DNA of 64,000 bases from Comamonas sp. lk. Lineage in GTDB: Bacteria > Pseudomonadota > Gammaproteobacteria > Burkholderiales > Burkholderiaceae_C. The stretch is taken from NCBI RefSeq assembly GCF_900564145.1, contig NZ_UOOB01000001.1, positions 3,102,754 to 3,166,753 of the forward strand. The letters run 5' to 3'. Below, one piece after another: positions 53,530-62,185 of this stretch (within the stretch, counting starts at the first letter, position 1; every line of letters starts with the position of its first letter). The position numbers and the translations under genes are program-made. The notes beneath the pieces are model-generated. The model was not told the origin of the DNA and made no database searches. It saw nothing but the letters and a program-made list of their open reading frames with translations.

Positions 53530-54951
53530 ATGAAGAAGAATATTCTGATTCGAAACGCAGCAGCCATCATGACCGGGCTGCCGGGGGAAAAAGCCAGAAG
53601 CCCGGTCAGCGATATACGCATTGAAAATGGCGTGATCACCGAAATGGGCAGTGGCTTGCGTGCGCAGCCCGATGAGCAGGTTCTGGATGCCAGTCGCTGC
53701 GTCATCTACCCTGGCTGGGTCAACACCCATCATCACCTGTTCCAGTCCCTGCTCAAAGGAATTCCATCAGGCATCAACCTCACGCTCAGCCCCTGGCTGC
53801 AGGCCGTACCGTTCAGCTATCGGCGCAGCTTTGATGAAAAGCGCTTGCGCATTGCCGCACGTATCGGCCTGGTGGAGCTGTTGCGCTCGGGTTGCACCAC
53901 CGTAGCCGACCACCACTACCTGTTCCAGCCCGGGCAGGATTTTGATGCTGCAGCCATTCTGTTCGAAGAAGCCCAGGCTCTTGGCATGCGCTTCATGCTG
54001 CTGCGAGGTGGTGCCACCGTGACACGCAAGCTCGAAGATCATGAAAAGCTGCAGCAAGCCACGGAGACACTGGATCAGATGCTGGCCTCGGTACAAGCCA
54101 CAGCCAAACATTTTCATCAGACCGGCCCCATGGCCATGAGCAAAGTGGCCATGGCCCCCACCTCAGTCCATGTCTCGCTGCCCACGCAAGAGCTCAAGGA
54201 AGTTGCCAGAGCCGCACGCTCCATGGGCTTGCGCCTGCACAGTCATATGTCTGAGTCCGTGGCCTATATCGAGCATTGCCGCGAGAAATTCGGCTGTCTG
54301 CCCATTGAATATCTGGCCCAGAACGAATGGCTGGGCCCCGATGTCTGGCTGGCGCACCTGGTGCATCTAAGCCCTGCGGAAATCAAGATGCTGGGCGAAA
54401 CCCGCACCGGCATTGCCCACTGCCCACAAAGCAATGCCCGTCTGGCGGATGGCATTGCCCCAGCTCCTGCGCTGGCCAAAATGGGATCACCAGTCACCAT
54501 TGGGGTGGATGGTGCCGCATCCAACGAAGCCGCAGACATGATCAGCGAGCTGCATTTCGCCTGGATGCTGCACCGTGCCCAAGCAGGTGCCCTCTCACGC
54601 GCCAAACCCGAAGGCCATGGAGAAGAAGGCGGAGACGCCACCGCGGTGGAGCAGATCATTCACTGGGCCAGCCAAAGCGGTGCACAGATGCTGGGTTTTG
54701 ACGGTGTAGGCCATCTGGCCTCGGGCATGGCAGCGGATCTGGCCGTCTATGCGCTCGACGACCCTAGGTACTTTGGTCTACATGATTCTGCGCTTGGCCC
54801 AGTCGTCAGCGGCGGCAGGCCGCATATCAAATGGTTGGTCTGCGGCGGAAAAATCATTCTCGAAAACGATATTCCCAAGGGCCTTGATCTCGAACGACTC
54901 GGAATGCAAGCTCAAGCCGAAGTTCAAGCATTGCTAGCGATGCAAAGCTGA
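53530..54951 (+). CDS. 8-oxoguanine/isoxanthopterin deaminase-like amidohydrolase
   Basis: The 473-residue enzyme of the AtzB/TrzN/8-oxoguanine-deaminase branch has metal ligands in NTHHHLFQ (67-69), HSHMSES, HLVHLSP and GVDGAASNE. It has the usual N- and C-terminal composite beta domains, no signal peptide and a length typical for the group. Known members remove amino groups from 8-oxoguanine, isoxanthopterin or chlorinated triazines. It starts 7 bp after the binding-protein gene and probably deaminates the imported compound. The gap after it (54952-55325) holds only an integrase remnant. Confidence 0.88.
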   Translation: MKKNILIRNAAAIMTGLPGEKARSPVSDIRIENGVITEMGSGLRAQPDEQVLDASRCVIYPGWVNTHHHLFQSLLKGIPSGINLTLSPWLQAVPFSYRRSFDEKRLRIAARIGLVELLRSGCTTVADHHYLFQPGQDFDAAAILFEEAQALGMRFMLLRGGATVTRKLEDHEKLQQATETLDQMLASVQATAKHFHQTGPMAMSKVAMAPTSVHVSLPTQELKEVARAARSMGLRLHSHMSESVAYIEHCREKFGCLPIEYLAQNEWLGPDVWLAHLVHLSPAEIKMLGETRTGIAHCPQSNARLADGIAPAPALAKMGSPVTIGVDGAASNEAADMISELHFAWMLHRAQAGALSRAKPEGHGEEGGDATAVEQIIHWASQSGAQMLGFDGVGHLASGMAADLAVYALDDPRYFGLHDSALGPVVSGGRPHIKWLVCGGKIILENDIPKGLDLERLGMQAQAEVQALLAMQS

Positions 54952-54989
54952 TCAAACCTTCTATAAAAGGCATTGCAGCGTCGCTCACA

Positions 54990-55270
54990 CTAGATACTGG
55001 ATTTGGCAGTCTGACAACATCGCAGCACAAGCCAGCCCCTGTGTGACTTCGCCTTGCACTTTTCTACAGCAAGATTTTTCCTTGCTGAATTTCGACACCT
55101 TTCTCTGCTGCCAGCTTTCGTGCAGCAGCCAGCGTGAGGTCGGGATGGCGGCCTAGAGTCAACTCTATCGGCCGGCCCACCCATTCTGATCGTAGTATCC
55201 AAGCAGCAGCGCCCGCAGAGGACAGAATGAAGGGGACTACTACCGTCCGATTGAGCCATGGCCAGACCAT
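54990..55270 (-). pseudogene. Frameshifted remnant of a tyrosine integrase N-terminus
   Basis: On the - strand, one frame (55270 to 55064) encodes AAAWILRSEWVGRPIEL, then TLGRHPDLTLAAARKLAAE, as in the DUF4102 N-terminal domain of phage and island integrases; it ends in TAG. The following sequence continues in another frame as NLAVEKCKAKS, matching the linker expected next. The catalytic domain is absent. It lies at the end of the catabolic block, in the 374-bp gap before rng, and suggests past integration. Confidence 0.6.
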
Positions 55271-55325
55271 TTTTATGAGGTTACGCAGACCTCATCCATC
55301 AAGGTTCCCTCAAACGCCAAAATAC

Positions 55326-56813
55326 TCACAACAGAACAATATCGTATTGCTCTTGTGCCATCACCGTCTCGGACTGCAGGGAAATGGGCTTGCCAATAAA
55401 GTCCGAAAGGCTGGCCAGATGCTGGCTTTCCTCGTCCAGAAACATCTCTACCACCTTGGGCGATGCCACCACCCGGAATTCGCGGGGGTTGAACTGGCGG
55501 GCTTCGCGCAGGATTTCACGCAACACCTCATAGCAGATGCTGCGGGCGGTTTTGACTACGCCCTTGCCAGAACATGCCGGGCAGGGCTCGCACAGCATAT
55601 GGGCCAGAGACTCGCGCGTGCGCTTGCGGGTCATCTCCACCAGGCCCAGTTGCGAGAAGCCGCCAGCCATGGTCTTGACCCGGTCGCGCCCCAGTTGGCG
55701 GCGGAACTCGGACAAAACCTCGCTCTGATGGTCTTCACGCACCATATCGATGAAATCGACAATGATGATGCCGCCCAGATTGCGCAAGCGCAGCTGGCGT
55801 GCAATGGCGTGAGCCGCTTCCAGATTGGTCTTGAATATTGTGTCGTCGAAATTACGGGCCCCGACATAGCCGCCGGTATTCACATCGATAGTGGTCAACG
55901 CCTCGGTCTGGTCCACGATCAGATAGCCGCCCGATTTCAAATCCACACGCCGCCCCAGCGCGCGCGCAATTTCCTCGTCAATCGAGTACAGATCGAAAAT
56001 CGGCCGCTCGCCCTTGTAATGCTGCAGCTTGGGTACGGCGGCAGGCATGTACTCCTGGCCGAAAGTCTGCAGCAGCGCAAACTGTTCGTGCGAATCAATG
56101 CGAATGCTTTGCGTGGCTTCGCTCACCAGATCACGTAGCACGCGCTGCAGCAGGTTCAGGTCCTGATGCAGCACCGACATAGTTGGCAATTTCTGCGAGG
56201 CATCCTTGATGCGCGTCCAGGTCTTGCGCAGGTAGCGGATATCGTCCGCCAGCTCGCTGTCCGAGGAATCTTCGCCATTGGTGCGCAAGATAAAGCCACC
56301 GCCGCCGCCCGTGTCCTTGGTGCCGACCAGGCCCTGCAGACGTGCGCGCAGTGCATCGCGTTCGTTTTGCGGAATTTTCTGCGAGATGCCGATATGGTCG
56401 TCCTGCGGCAAAAACACCAGCAGGCGGCCTGCAATGCTGATCTGAGTGGACAAGCGCGCACCCTTGGTGCCTATTGGGTCCTTGATGACCTGCACCATGA
56501 TGGTCTGGCCTTCAAACACCTGCTTTTCAATCGGTACCAGAGGCACATCCTTGCGGGCGAACATGGGCGCTTCGCCGCCTTCCTGGCGATGCCACACATC
56601 GGCCACATGCAAAAAAGCCGCTCGTTCCAGGCCGATATCGATAAACGCCGACTGCATGCCCGGCAGCACGCGCGAGACTTTGCCCAGGTAGATATTGCCG
56701 ACCAGGCCGCGCTCCAGCGGGCGCTCCATGTGCAGCTCCTGCACGGCACCGTTTTCGATGACCGCCACTCGCGTCTCCTGCGGCGACCAGTTGATCAAAA
56801 TATCTTGCTGCAT
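55326..56813 (-). CDS. rng: Ribonuclease G
   Basis: The start at 56813 (MQQDILINWSPQETRV) gives 495 residues, the expected length. Features are the S1-like domain (GNIYLGKVSRVLPGMQSAFIDIG), the RNase H-like and DNase I-like regions with DFIDM, the catalytic metal Asp in TTIDVNTGGYVG and the zinc-link CPACSGKG. It processes the 5' end of 16S rRNA and decays mRNA. It follows maf on the same strand. Confidence 0.95.
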   Translation of the reverse strand: MQQDILINWSPQETRVAVIENGAVQELHMERPLERGLVGNIYLGKVSRVLPGMQSAFIDIGLERAAFLHVADVWHRQEGGEAPMFARKDVPLVPIEKQVFEGQTIMVQVIKDPIGTKGARLSTQISIAGRLLVFLPQDDHIGISQKIPQNERDALRARLQGLVGTKDTGGGGGFILRTNGEDSSDSELADDIRYLRKTWTRIKDASQKLPTMSVLHQDLNLLQRVLRDLVSEATQSIRIDSHEQFALLQTFGQEYMPAAVPKLQHYKGERPIFDLYSIDEEIARALGRRVDLKSGGYLIVDQTEALTTIDVNTGGYVGARNFDDTIFKTNLEAAHAIARQLRLRNLGGIIIVDFIDMVREDHQSEVLSEFRRQLGRDRVKTMAGGFSQLGLVEMTRKRTRESLAHMLCEPCPACSGKGVVKTARSICYEVLREILREARQFNPREFRVVASPKVVEMFLDEESQHLASLSDFIGKPISLQSETVMAQEQYDIVLL

Positions 56814-56932
56814 TGACTGTCGTACTTTCTTGGTTGTCTGGCCTGATCTTGTGCTTGTTTTTCGGCAAGAAGGCGTGCGCATGCTGCGCCGGTCTATGGC
56901 GGCGACAAGACTGCGGTTCTGGCCCTAGAAGA

Positions 56933-57547
56933 TCAGAGCGGCCAGCCCAGCTGGCGCAACAGCGCCGCCGTCTCAAACACCGGCAAACCCATGATGCCCG
57001 AATAGCTGCCGCTGATCTGTGAAATATGTGCTGCCGCCCTGCCCTGCACGCCATAGGCACCGGCCTTGCCCATGGGTTCACCCGTGCCCACATAGGCATC
57101 GATCTGCGCCTCGCTCATGGGAGCAAAGCGCACGGTGGAGATGCTCAAAGCCTGCAGACGCTGCACACCATTCTGAACTGCCACTGCAGTCAGCACCTCA
57201 TGCTCCGTGCCGGCCAGCAGGCGCAGAATGCGCCTGGCATCTTCCGCATCCTGAGGCTTGCCCAGAATCTGCATGCCCAAGGCCACCGTGGTGTCGGAGC
57301 ACAGAATCGGCGCTGGCGGCAGGCCACGGCGGGCATGGCGGGCCACGGCCGCATCCAGCTTGCCGGCGGTCACGCGCTGCACATAGTCGCGCGGCGCCTC
57401 GCCCTCTTTCTCGGCTTCTATGCCTTCCGCATCTTCGGCAATATCGCCGGCCGCATTGGGCAGCAGCAATTCATGCGCCACGCCCAACTGCTCTAGCAGT
57501 TGACGGCGACGGGGACTTTGGGAAGCGAGGTAGAGGTATGAGGCCAT
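56933..57547 (-). CDS. Maf-family nucleotide pyrophosphatase
   Basis: The 204-residue Maf protein has [16 protein letters not shown] at the N-terminus, SDTTVALG in the middle and the GAYGVQG loop followed by [13 protein letters not shown], the conserved active-site region. Maf proteins hydrolyse non-canonical or dTTP/UTP nucleotides; the YhdE-type assignment is inferred from the gene neighbourhood and the [11 protein letters not shown] form. It lies 119 bp upstream of rng. Confidence 0.92.
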   Translation of the reverse strand: MASYLYLASQSPRRRQLLEQLGVAHELLLPNAAGDIAEDAEGIEAEKEGEAPRDYVQRVTAGKLDAAVARHARRGLPPAPILCSDTTVALGMQILGKPQDAEDARRILRLLAGTEHEVLTAVAVQNGVQRLQALSISTVRFAPMSEAQIDAYVGTGEPMGKAGAYGVQGRAAAHISQISGSYSGIMGLPVFETAALLRQLGWPL

Positions 57548-57563
57548 GATTAAGATAAAAATT

Positions 57564-57616
57564 GGCCGCTAGCGCTTACCAATAAAGCACTAACGGCTAT
57601 CAAAATCATAGTATCA
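57564..57616. repeat. Longest copy of the dispersed GCTAGCGCTT/GCTAT-N-ATAG element
   Basis: GGCCGCTAGCGCTT (57564-57577) faces AAGCACTAACGGC (57586-57598) as an imperfect hairpin, followed by TATCAAAATCATAGTATCAC. It occupies the gap between rlmH and maf and is the best example of the element seen in shorter form elsewhere. Confidence 0.6.
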
Positions 57617-57679
57617 CGCAGTGCATGAAATTGCACGCGGAACACAGCCGCGAGCTGCGGCCTTGCGCGAGCGGCTGAT

Positions 57680-58147
57680 TTACTCGCGGTGGTAAGGGTG
57701 ACCGGCGTTCACCGACCAGGCACGGTAGAGCTGCTCGATCAGCAGCACACGCACCATGGCATGGGGCAAGGTCAGATCCGAGAGGCGAACGCGCTCATGC
57801 GCCTTGGCCTTGAACTCGGGGTCCAGCCCATCCGGGCCGCCAATAACTAGCGCCACATCGTCACCTTCCAGCTGCCAGCCCTTGAGTCGCTGGGCCAGGG
57901 CCTTGGTAGTGAGATTGGTGCCGCGCTCGTCCAGCACCACGATGCGGGTGCTGCGGGGAATGGCCGCTTCAATGCGCTTGCGCTCGGCGGCATACAAAGT
58001 CTCTACCGTCTTGGAGCCACGCGGCTCGGTCTTGACGGCCTTGAGTTCAACCTTGAGTTCCGGCGGAAAGCGCTTGGCGTAATCGTCGTAGGCCGTCTGC
58101 GCCCAATCGGGCACATGCAGGCCTACGGCCACGATGGTCAGTCTCAC
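57680..58147 (-). CDS. rlmH: 23S rRNA pseudouridine-1915 N3-methyltransferase
   Basis: The 155-residue SPOUT enzyme has the [16 protein letters not shown] segment, the glycine-rich SAM loop LVIGGPDG and the invariant C-terminus GHPYHRE. It methylates pseudouridine 1915 in helix 69 of mature 70S ribosomes. It lies 20 bp downstream of rsfS, the usual arrangement. Confidence 0.96.
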   Translation of the reverse strand: MRLTIVAVGLHVPDWAQTAYDDYAKRFPPELKVELKAVKTEPRGSKTVETLYAAERKRIEAAIPRSTRIVVLDERGTNLTTKALAQRLKGWQLEGDDVALVIGGPDGLDPEFKAKAHERVRLSDLTLPHAMVRVLLIEQLYRAWSVNAGHPYHRE

Positions 58148-58167
58148 GGCAAAAACTCAGGACGCAA

Positions 58168-58926
58168 TCAGGCCTTGGCGCGGGGGGCGCGCTTTGCCGC
58201 AGGCTTTACAGCGGCGGGCTTGGCAGCAGCTTTGCTTGCCGACTTGGCGCCGGACTTGGCACCGTTGACCACCACGGTCTTCACAGCCTTGGGAGCTGCA
58301 GACTTGGCGGCGGGCTTCTTGGCTGCTGGTGCCTTGGCGGCAGCGGTCTTGCTGGCAGGCTTTTTGGCGGCCGTGGTCGTCTTGGCAGCGGTTGTCTTCG
58401 CAGCAGCTGTCTTGCCGGCGGGCTTCTTGGCCGCTGGCTTTTTGGCAGACTTCTTCTCGACCACGGTGTTCTCGGCAGCAGCCTTGTCCACGGCCTGCTT
58501 GGCGGCCAGCTTCTTGGCAGCCAGTTCAGCGGGCTTGGGCTTGGCGGCACCGATCTTCAGGCGCACAGGCATTTCGCCCCAGATTTCTTCAAGACGGTAG
58601 TACTGGCGAATGGCGGGTTGCATGATGTGGCACACGGCGGCGCCGCAGTCCACAATAATCCATTCGCCGTTTTCTTCGCCTTCCTGGCGGGGCACGGGGA
58701 AGCCGGCCTTCTTGACCGATTCGCGCACGCTGGAGGCCAGGGCCTTGGTCTGGCGGTTGGAGGTACCCGAAGCCACGATGACGCGCTCGAACAAGGGCGA
58801 CAGCGCTTCGGTGTTGAACACCTGGATATCGTGTGCCTTGACGTCTTCGAGGCCGTCAACAATGGCGCGTTGCAGTTTGGTCACGTCGCGCTTGGCTGCG
58901 GAATCCGATTTGGTGGAGGTGGTCAT
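58168..58926 (-). CDS. rsfS: Ribosomal silencing factor RsfS with a long Lys/Ala-rich tail
   Basis: Residues 15-125 are a normal RsfS domain (KAHDIQVFNTEALSPLF, VIVASGTSNRQTKAL, WIIVDCGAAVCHIM, RQYYRLEEIWG), which binds uL14 and blocks subunit joining in starvation. From about residue 127 to 252 a Lys/Ala/Pro tail follows, with repeated AAKKPAAK-like units, resembling histone H1. The usual protein is about 105-140 residues, so the tail roughly doubles it. It could strengthen RNA or ribosome binding. Confidence 0.92.
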   Translation of the reverse strand: MTTSTKSDSAAKRDVTKLQRAIVDGLEDVKAHDIQVFNTEALSPLFERVIVASGTSNRQTKALASSVRESVKKAGFPVPRQEGEENGEWIIVDCGAAVCHIMQPAIRQYYRLEEIWGEMPVRLKIGAAKPKPAELAAKKLAAKQAVDKAAAENTVVEKKSAKKPAAKKPAGKTAAAKTTAAKTTTAAKKPASKTAAAKAPAAKKPAAKSAAPKAVKTVVVNGAKSGAKSASKAAAKPAAVKPAAKRAPRAKA

Positions 58927-59079
58927 CAGGCGATGGAATCTGTAAAAGTGAGATCAATATAGCGTGTGCTGCACCACACCCGTCTCAGGGTCGGCTCAGA
59001 TGCGGCAACCCGGGCTTTCACAAACCCGCACCACCACGCCTTGAAAAAATGGCAATGCGCCAGCCCATGTGGCGCATCC

Positions 59080-59100
59080 AGCTATCGAAATTATAGTTTT
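59080..59100. repeat. Dispersed-element copy upstream of rsfS
   Basis: AGCTATCGAAATTATAGTTT (59080-59099) has the GCTAT-N-ATAG form of the copies at 19027 and 57594. It lies in the 229-bp gap between hemF and rsfS, where neighbouring genera often have nadD; no such gene is visible here. Confidence 0.5.
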
Positions 59101-59155
59101 AGTGGGCAATCCCCTGCTGAAGGTGCTTTTTGCACCGTCGGTCGCAGGTAGGGTA

Positions 59156-60103
59156 TCAAAGCCAGTCGCGGCGAATCAGATAGTTTTCCAGCAGATCCCG
59201 CTCGGGCGTGCCCGGAGCATCTTCACGCTGGTAGCTCCAGTCGGCATGCGGCGGCATGGACAGCAAAATGGATTCCGTACGACCACCGGATTGCAGGCCG
59301 AAGTGCGTACCCCGGTCCCAGACCAGGTTGAACTCCACGTAGCGGCCACGGCGGTAGCGCTGAAAAGCCAGCTGCTGCTCGCTGTACGGCGCGCTTTTGC
59401 GGCGCTCCACAATGGGCAGATAGGCGTTCAGAAAGGCATCACCCACGGACTGCAGCATGGCAAAGCTCTGCTGCTGACCCAGTTCGGCGAAGTCATCAAA
59501 GAAGATGCCGCCAATCCCGCGCTGCTCGTTACGGTGCTTGAGGAAAAAATACTCGTCGCACCAGGTCTTGAAGCGCGGATAGAGCTGCTCGCCAAAGGGC
59601 GCCAGCGCATCGCGGCAACTCTGGTGAAAATGCACGGCATCTTCCTCAAAGCCATAGACGGGCGTCAAATCCATGCCGCCGCCAAACCAGCAGGTCTTGG
59701 GCTGACCGGCATGTCCTGCCGAAATCATGCGCACATTCATGTGCACGGTAGGCACCAGAGGATTGCGCGGATGAAACACCAGCGACACCCCCATGGCTTC
59801 AAATGGCGCACCTGCCAATTCAGGCCGGTGCTGAGTAGCCGATGGCGGCAGTTGCGGCCCGCGCACATGCGAGAAGCCGCAGCCGGCGCGCTCGAACACA
59901 CGCCCGCCCTCCATGATCTTGGTGATGCCGTCGCCCTGCAGCTTTTCCTGCGGGCCTTTGCTCCAGGCATCGACCAGAAAGCGTGTACCGCCCTCGCCCT
60001 CGATGGTTTCGAGAGCTTGGGTGATGCGCGCTTGCAGACCGGTGAGGTACTCACGCACCTCGGCCACAGTCGGCAGATCCATGGATTGCGGTACGGCGCT
60101 CAT
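59156..60103 (-). CDS. hemF: Aerobic coproporphyrinogen-III oxidase
   Basis: The 315-residue HemF has the conserved blocks [46 protein letters not shown]-type [23 protein letters not shown] and [25 protein letters not shown] (each shown in part). It converts coproporphyrinogen III to protoporphyrinogen IX with oxygen in haem synthesis. It starts 3 bp after the purD stop. Confidence 0.97.
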   Translation of the reverse strand: MSAVPQSMDLPTVAEVREYLTGLQARITQALETIEGEGGTRFLVDAWSKGPQEKLQGDGITKIMEGGRVFERAGCGFSHVRGPQLPPSATQHRPELAGAPFEAMGVSLVFHPRNPLVPTVHMNVRMISAGHAGQPKTCWFGGGMDLTPVYGFEEDAVHFHQSCRDALAPFGEQLYPRFKTWCDEYFFLKHRNEQRGIGGIFFDDFAELGQQQSFAMLQSVGDAFLNAYLPIVERRKSAPYSEQQLAFQRYRRGRYVEFNLVWDRGTHFGLQSGGRTESILLSMPPHADWSYQREDAPGTPERDLLENYLIRRDWL

Positions 60104-60106
60104 GGC

Positions 60107-61390
60107 TCAGCCCTTGATGGCGCGAAAACCGATGTCGCGGCGGTACTGGGCACCATCGAAATGGATGCCACGTGCCACGTCATACACTTTTTGCTGGGCT
60201 TGCTTGACGCTGTCGGCCAGCACCGTGACGCAGAGCACGCGACCACCGGTGGTCACGGGCACGCCGTCCTTGAGCTGGGTGCCGGCATGAAAGACCATGG
60301 CGTCATCAGCTGCCGCAGGCAGGCCGGTGATGGCATCGCCCTTGCGCGGATCTTCGGGGTAACCGGCAGCGGCCATGACCACGCCCAAAGCCGTACGGCG
60401 GTCCCATTGCAGCTCGAGCTGGTCGAGCTTGCCTTCGGTGGCGGCCAGCATCACATCCACCAGATCGCTCTTGAGGCGCATCATGATGGGCTGGGTTTCG
60501 GGGTCACCCATGCGGCAGTTGAATTCCAGCGTCTTGGGGTGACCGGCCTTGTCAATCATCAGGCCGGCATACAGGAAGCCGGTGTAAGGCACACCGTCTT
60601 TTTCCATACCGCGGATGGTGGGCAAGATGATCTCGCGCATGGCACGGTGGTGCACATCGGCCGTCACCACCGGCGCGGGCGAATATGCGCCCATGCCACC
60701 GGTATTGGGGCCCTGGTCGCCATCCTTCAAGCGCTTGTGGTCCTGGCTGGTCGCCAGCGCCAGCACGTTCTTGCCATCACACAGCACGATGAACGATGCC
60801 TCTTCGCCATCAAGGAATTCCTCGATCACGACGCGTGCACCGCCTTCGTTGTGGGTCACGCCGTACTTGTTGTCCACCAGCATGAAATCCACGGCATCGT
60901 GAGCTTCCTGCAGCGAGGTGGCAACCACCACGCCCTTGCCGGCGGCCAAGCCGTCGGCCTTGATCACGATGGGTGCGCCCAGGCGATCCACATAGGCGTG
61001 AGCCGCCACAGGGTCGGTAAAGGTCTGGTACTGGGCCGTGGGGATGGCATGGCGAGCCATGAAATCCTTGGAGAAAGCCTTGGAGCTTTCCAGCTGGGCA
61101 GCGGTCTTGGTCGGGCCAAAGACACGCAGGCCGTGGGCACGGAACTCGTCCACCACACCGGCCGCCAGGGGAGCTTCTGGGCCCACCACGGTCAGTGCGA
61201 TCTTTTCGGCTTGCGCCCATTCACGCAGGGCCTGCACATCGGTGATGTTCAGGTTCTCCAGCTTGCCACCTGCCAAGGCCGTGCCACCGTTTCCGGGGGC
61301 CACAAACACCTTGGTCGACTTGGGCGACTCAGCCAATTTCCACGCCAAAGCGTGCTCACGGCCACCGCCGCCAATCACAAGAATTTTCAT
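60107..61390 (-). CDS. purD: Phosphoribosylamine-glycine ligase
   Basis: The 427-residue ATP-grasp enzyme starts [19 protein letters not shown] and has [14 protein letters not shown], the ATP-binding [11 protein letters not shown] segment and the GMGAYSPAP and [10 protein letters not shown] metal region. It makes glycinamide ribonucleotide, the second step of purine synthesis. The ATG overlaps the yebC stop by 4 bp. Confidence 0.97.
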   Translation of the reverse strand: MKILVIGGGGREHALAWKLAESPKSTKVFVAPGNGGTALAGGKLENLNITDVQALREWAQAEKIALTVVGPEAPLAAGVVDEFRAHGLRVFGPTKTAAQLESSKAFSKDFMARHAIPTAQYQTFTDPVAAHAYVDRLGAPIVIKADGLAAGKGVVVATSLQEAHDAVDFMLVDNKYGVTHNEGGARVVIEEFLDGEEASFIVLCDGKNVLALATSQDHKRLKDGDQGPNTGGMGAYSPAPVVTADVHHRAMREIILPTIRGMEKDGVPYTGFLYAGLMIDKAGHPKTLEFNCRMGDPETQPIMMRLKSDLVDVMLAATEGKLDQLELQWDRRTALGVVMAAAGYPEDPRKGDAITGLPAAADDAMVFHAGTQLKDGVPVTTGGRVLCVTVLADSVKQAQQKVYDVARGIHFDGAQYRRDIGFRAIKG

Positions 61391-62106
61391 AGTTCTGCGT
61401 TGTGGTAGACGTCTTGAACGTCATCCAGGTCTTCAATCATGTCCAGCAGCTTCTGCATGCGAGCTGCATCGTCGCCTTCAAGAGCGATTGTATTTTCTGG
61501 GCGCATGGTCACTTCGGCCATATCAGGATTTAATCCTGCGGCTTGCAGTGCATCGCGCACGGTTTCAAAGTCGCCGGGGGACGTCAGCACCTCAATGGCA
61601 CCGTCGTCATCGCTGAGCACATCTTCCGCACCCGCTTCCAGAGCCACTTCCATGACTTTGTCTTCGTTGGTGCCAGGAGCAAACAGGATTTGGCCCACAT
61701 GTTTGAACTGGAAGGCCACAGAGCCTGCCGTTCCCATATTGCCACCATATTTGCTGAAAGCATGGCGCACATCGGCCACCGTACGAACGTGATTGTCCGT
61801 CATTGTGTCCACAATGATCGCCGCACCGCCAATACCGTACCCCTCGTAACGAATTTCTTCGTAGGTTACGCCATCCAGATTGCCGGTGGCCTTGTCGATA
61901 TTGCGCTTGATATTGTCGGCCGGCATATTGGCGGCCTTGGCCTTGTCCACCGCCAGGCGCAGGCGCGGGTTGGCAGCCAGATCGGCACCACCCTGACGCG
62001 CAGCCACCATGATTTCACGAATGATGCGAGTCCAGATCTTGCCGCGCTTTTCATCCTGGCGACCCTTACGGTGCTGGATGTTGGCCCATTTGCTGTGTCC
62101 TGCCAC
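61387..62106 (-). CDS. YebC/PmpR-family regulatory protein
   Basis: The 239-residue protein starts [23 protein letters not shown] and contains the [17 protein letters not shown] and [11 protein letters not shown] segments of the YebC/PmpR family. Members are DNA-binding regulators, or, in recent work on some homologues, ribosome-associated factors helping translation of proline stretches. It is the first gene of the operon with purD and hemF. Confidence 0.95.
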   Translation of the reverse strand: MAGHSKWANIQHRKGRQDEKRGKIWTRIIREIMVAARQGGADLAANPRLRLAVDKAKAANMPADNIKRNIDKATGNLDGVTYEEIRYEGYGIGGAAIIVDTMTDNHVRTVADVRHAFSKYGGNMGTAGSVAFQFKHVGQILFAPGTNEDKVMEVALEAGAEDVLSDDDGAIEVLTSPGDFETVRDALQAAGLNPDMAEVTMRPENTIALEGDDAARMQKLLDMIEDLDDVQDVYHNAEL

Positions 62107-62185
62107 GGGAGTCCTTTGATATTTGATTTAACCTTACGGATGAGATTTTACTTTTGACTGAAAGCTCTCCCGGAGGAAACCCCAA

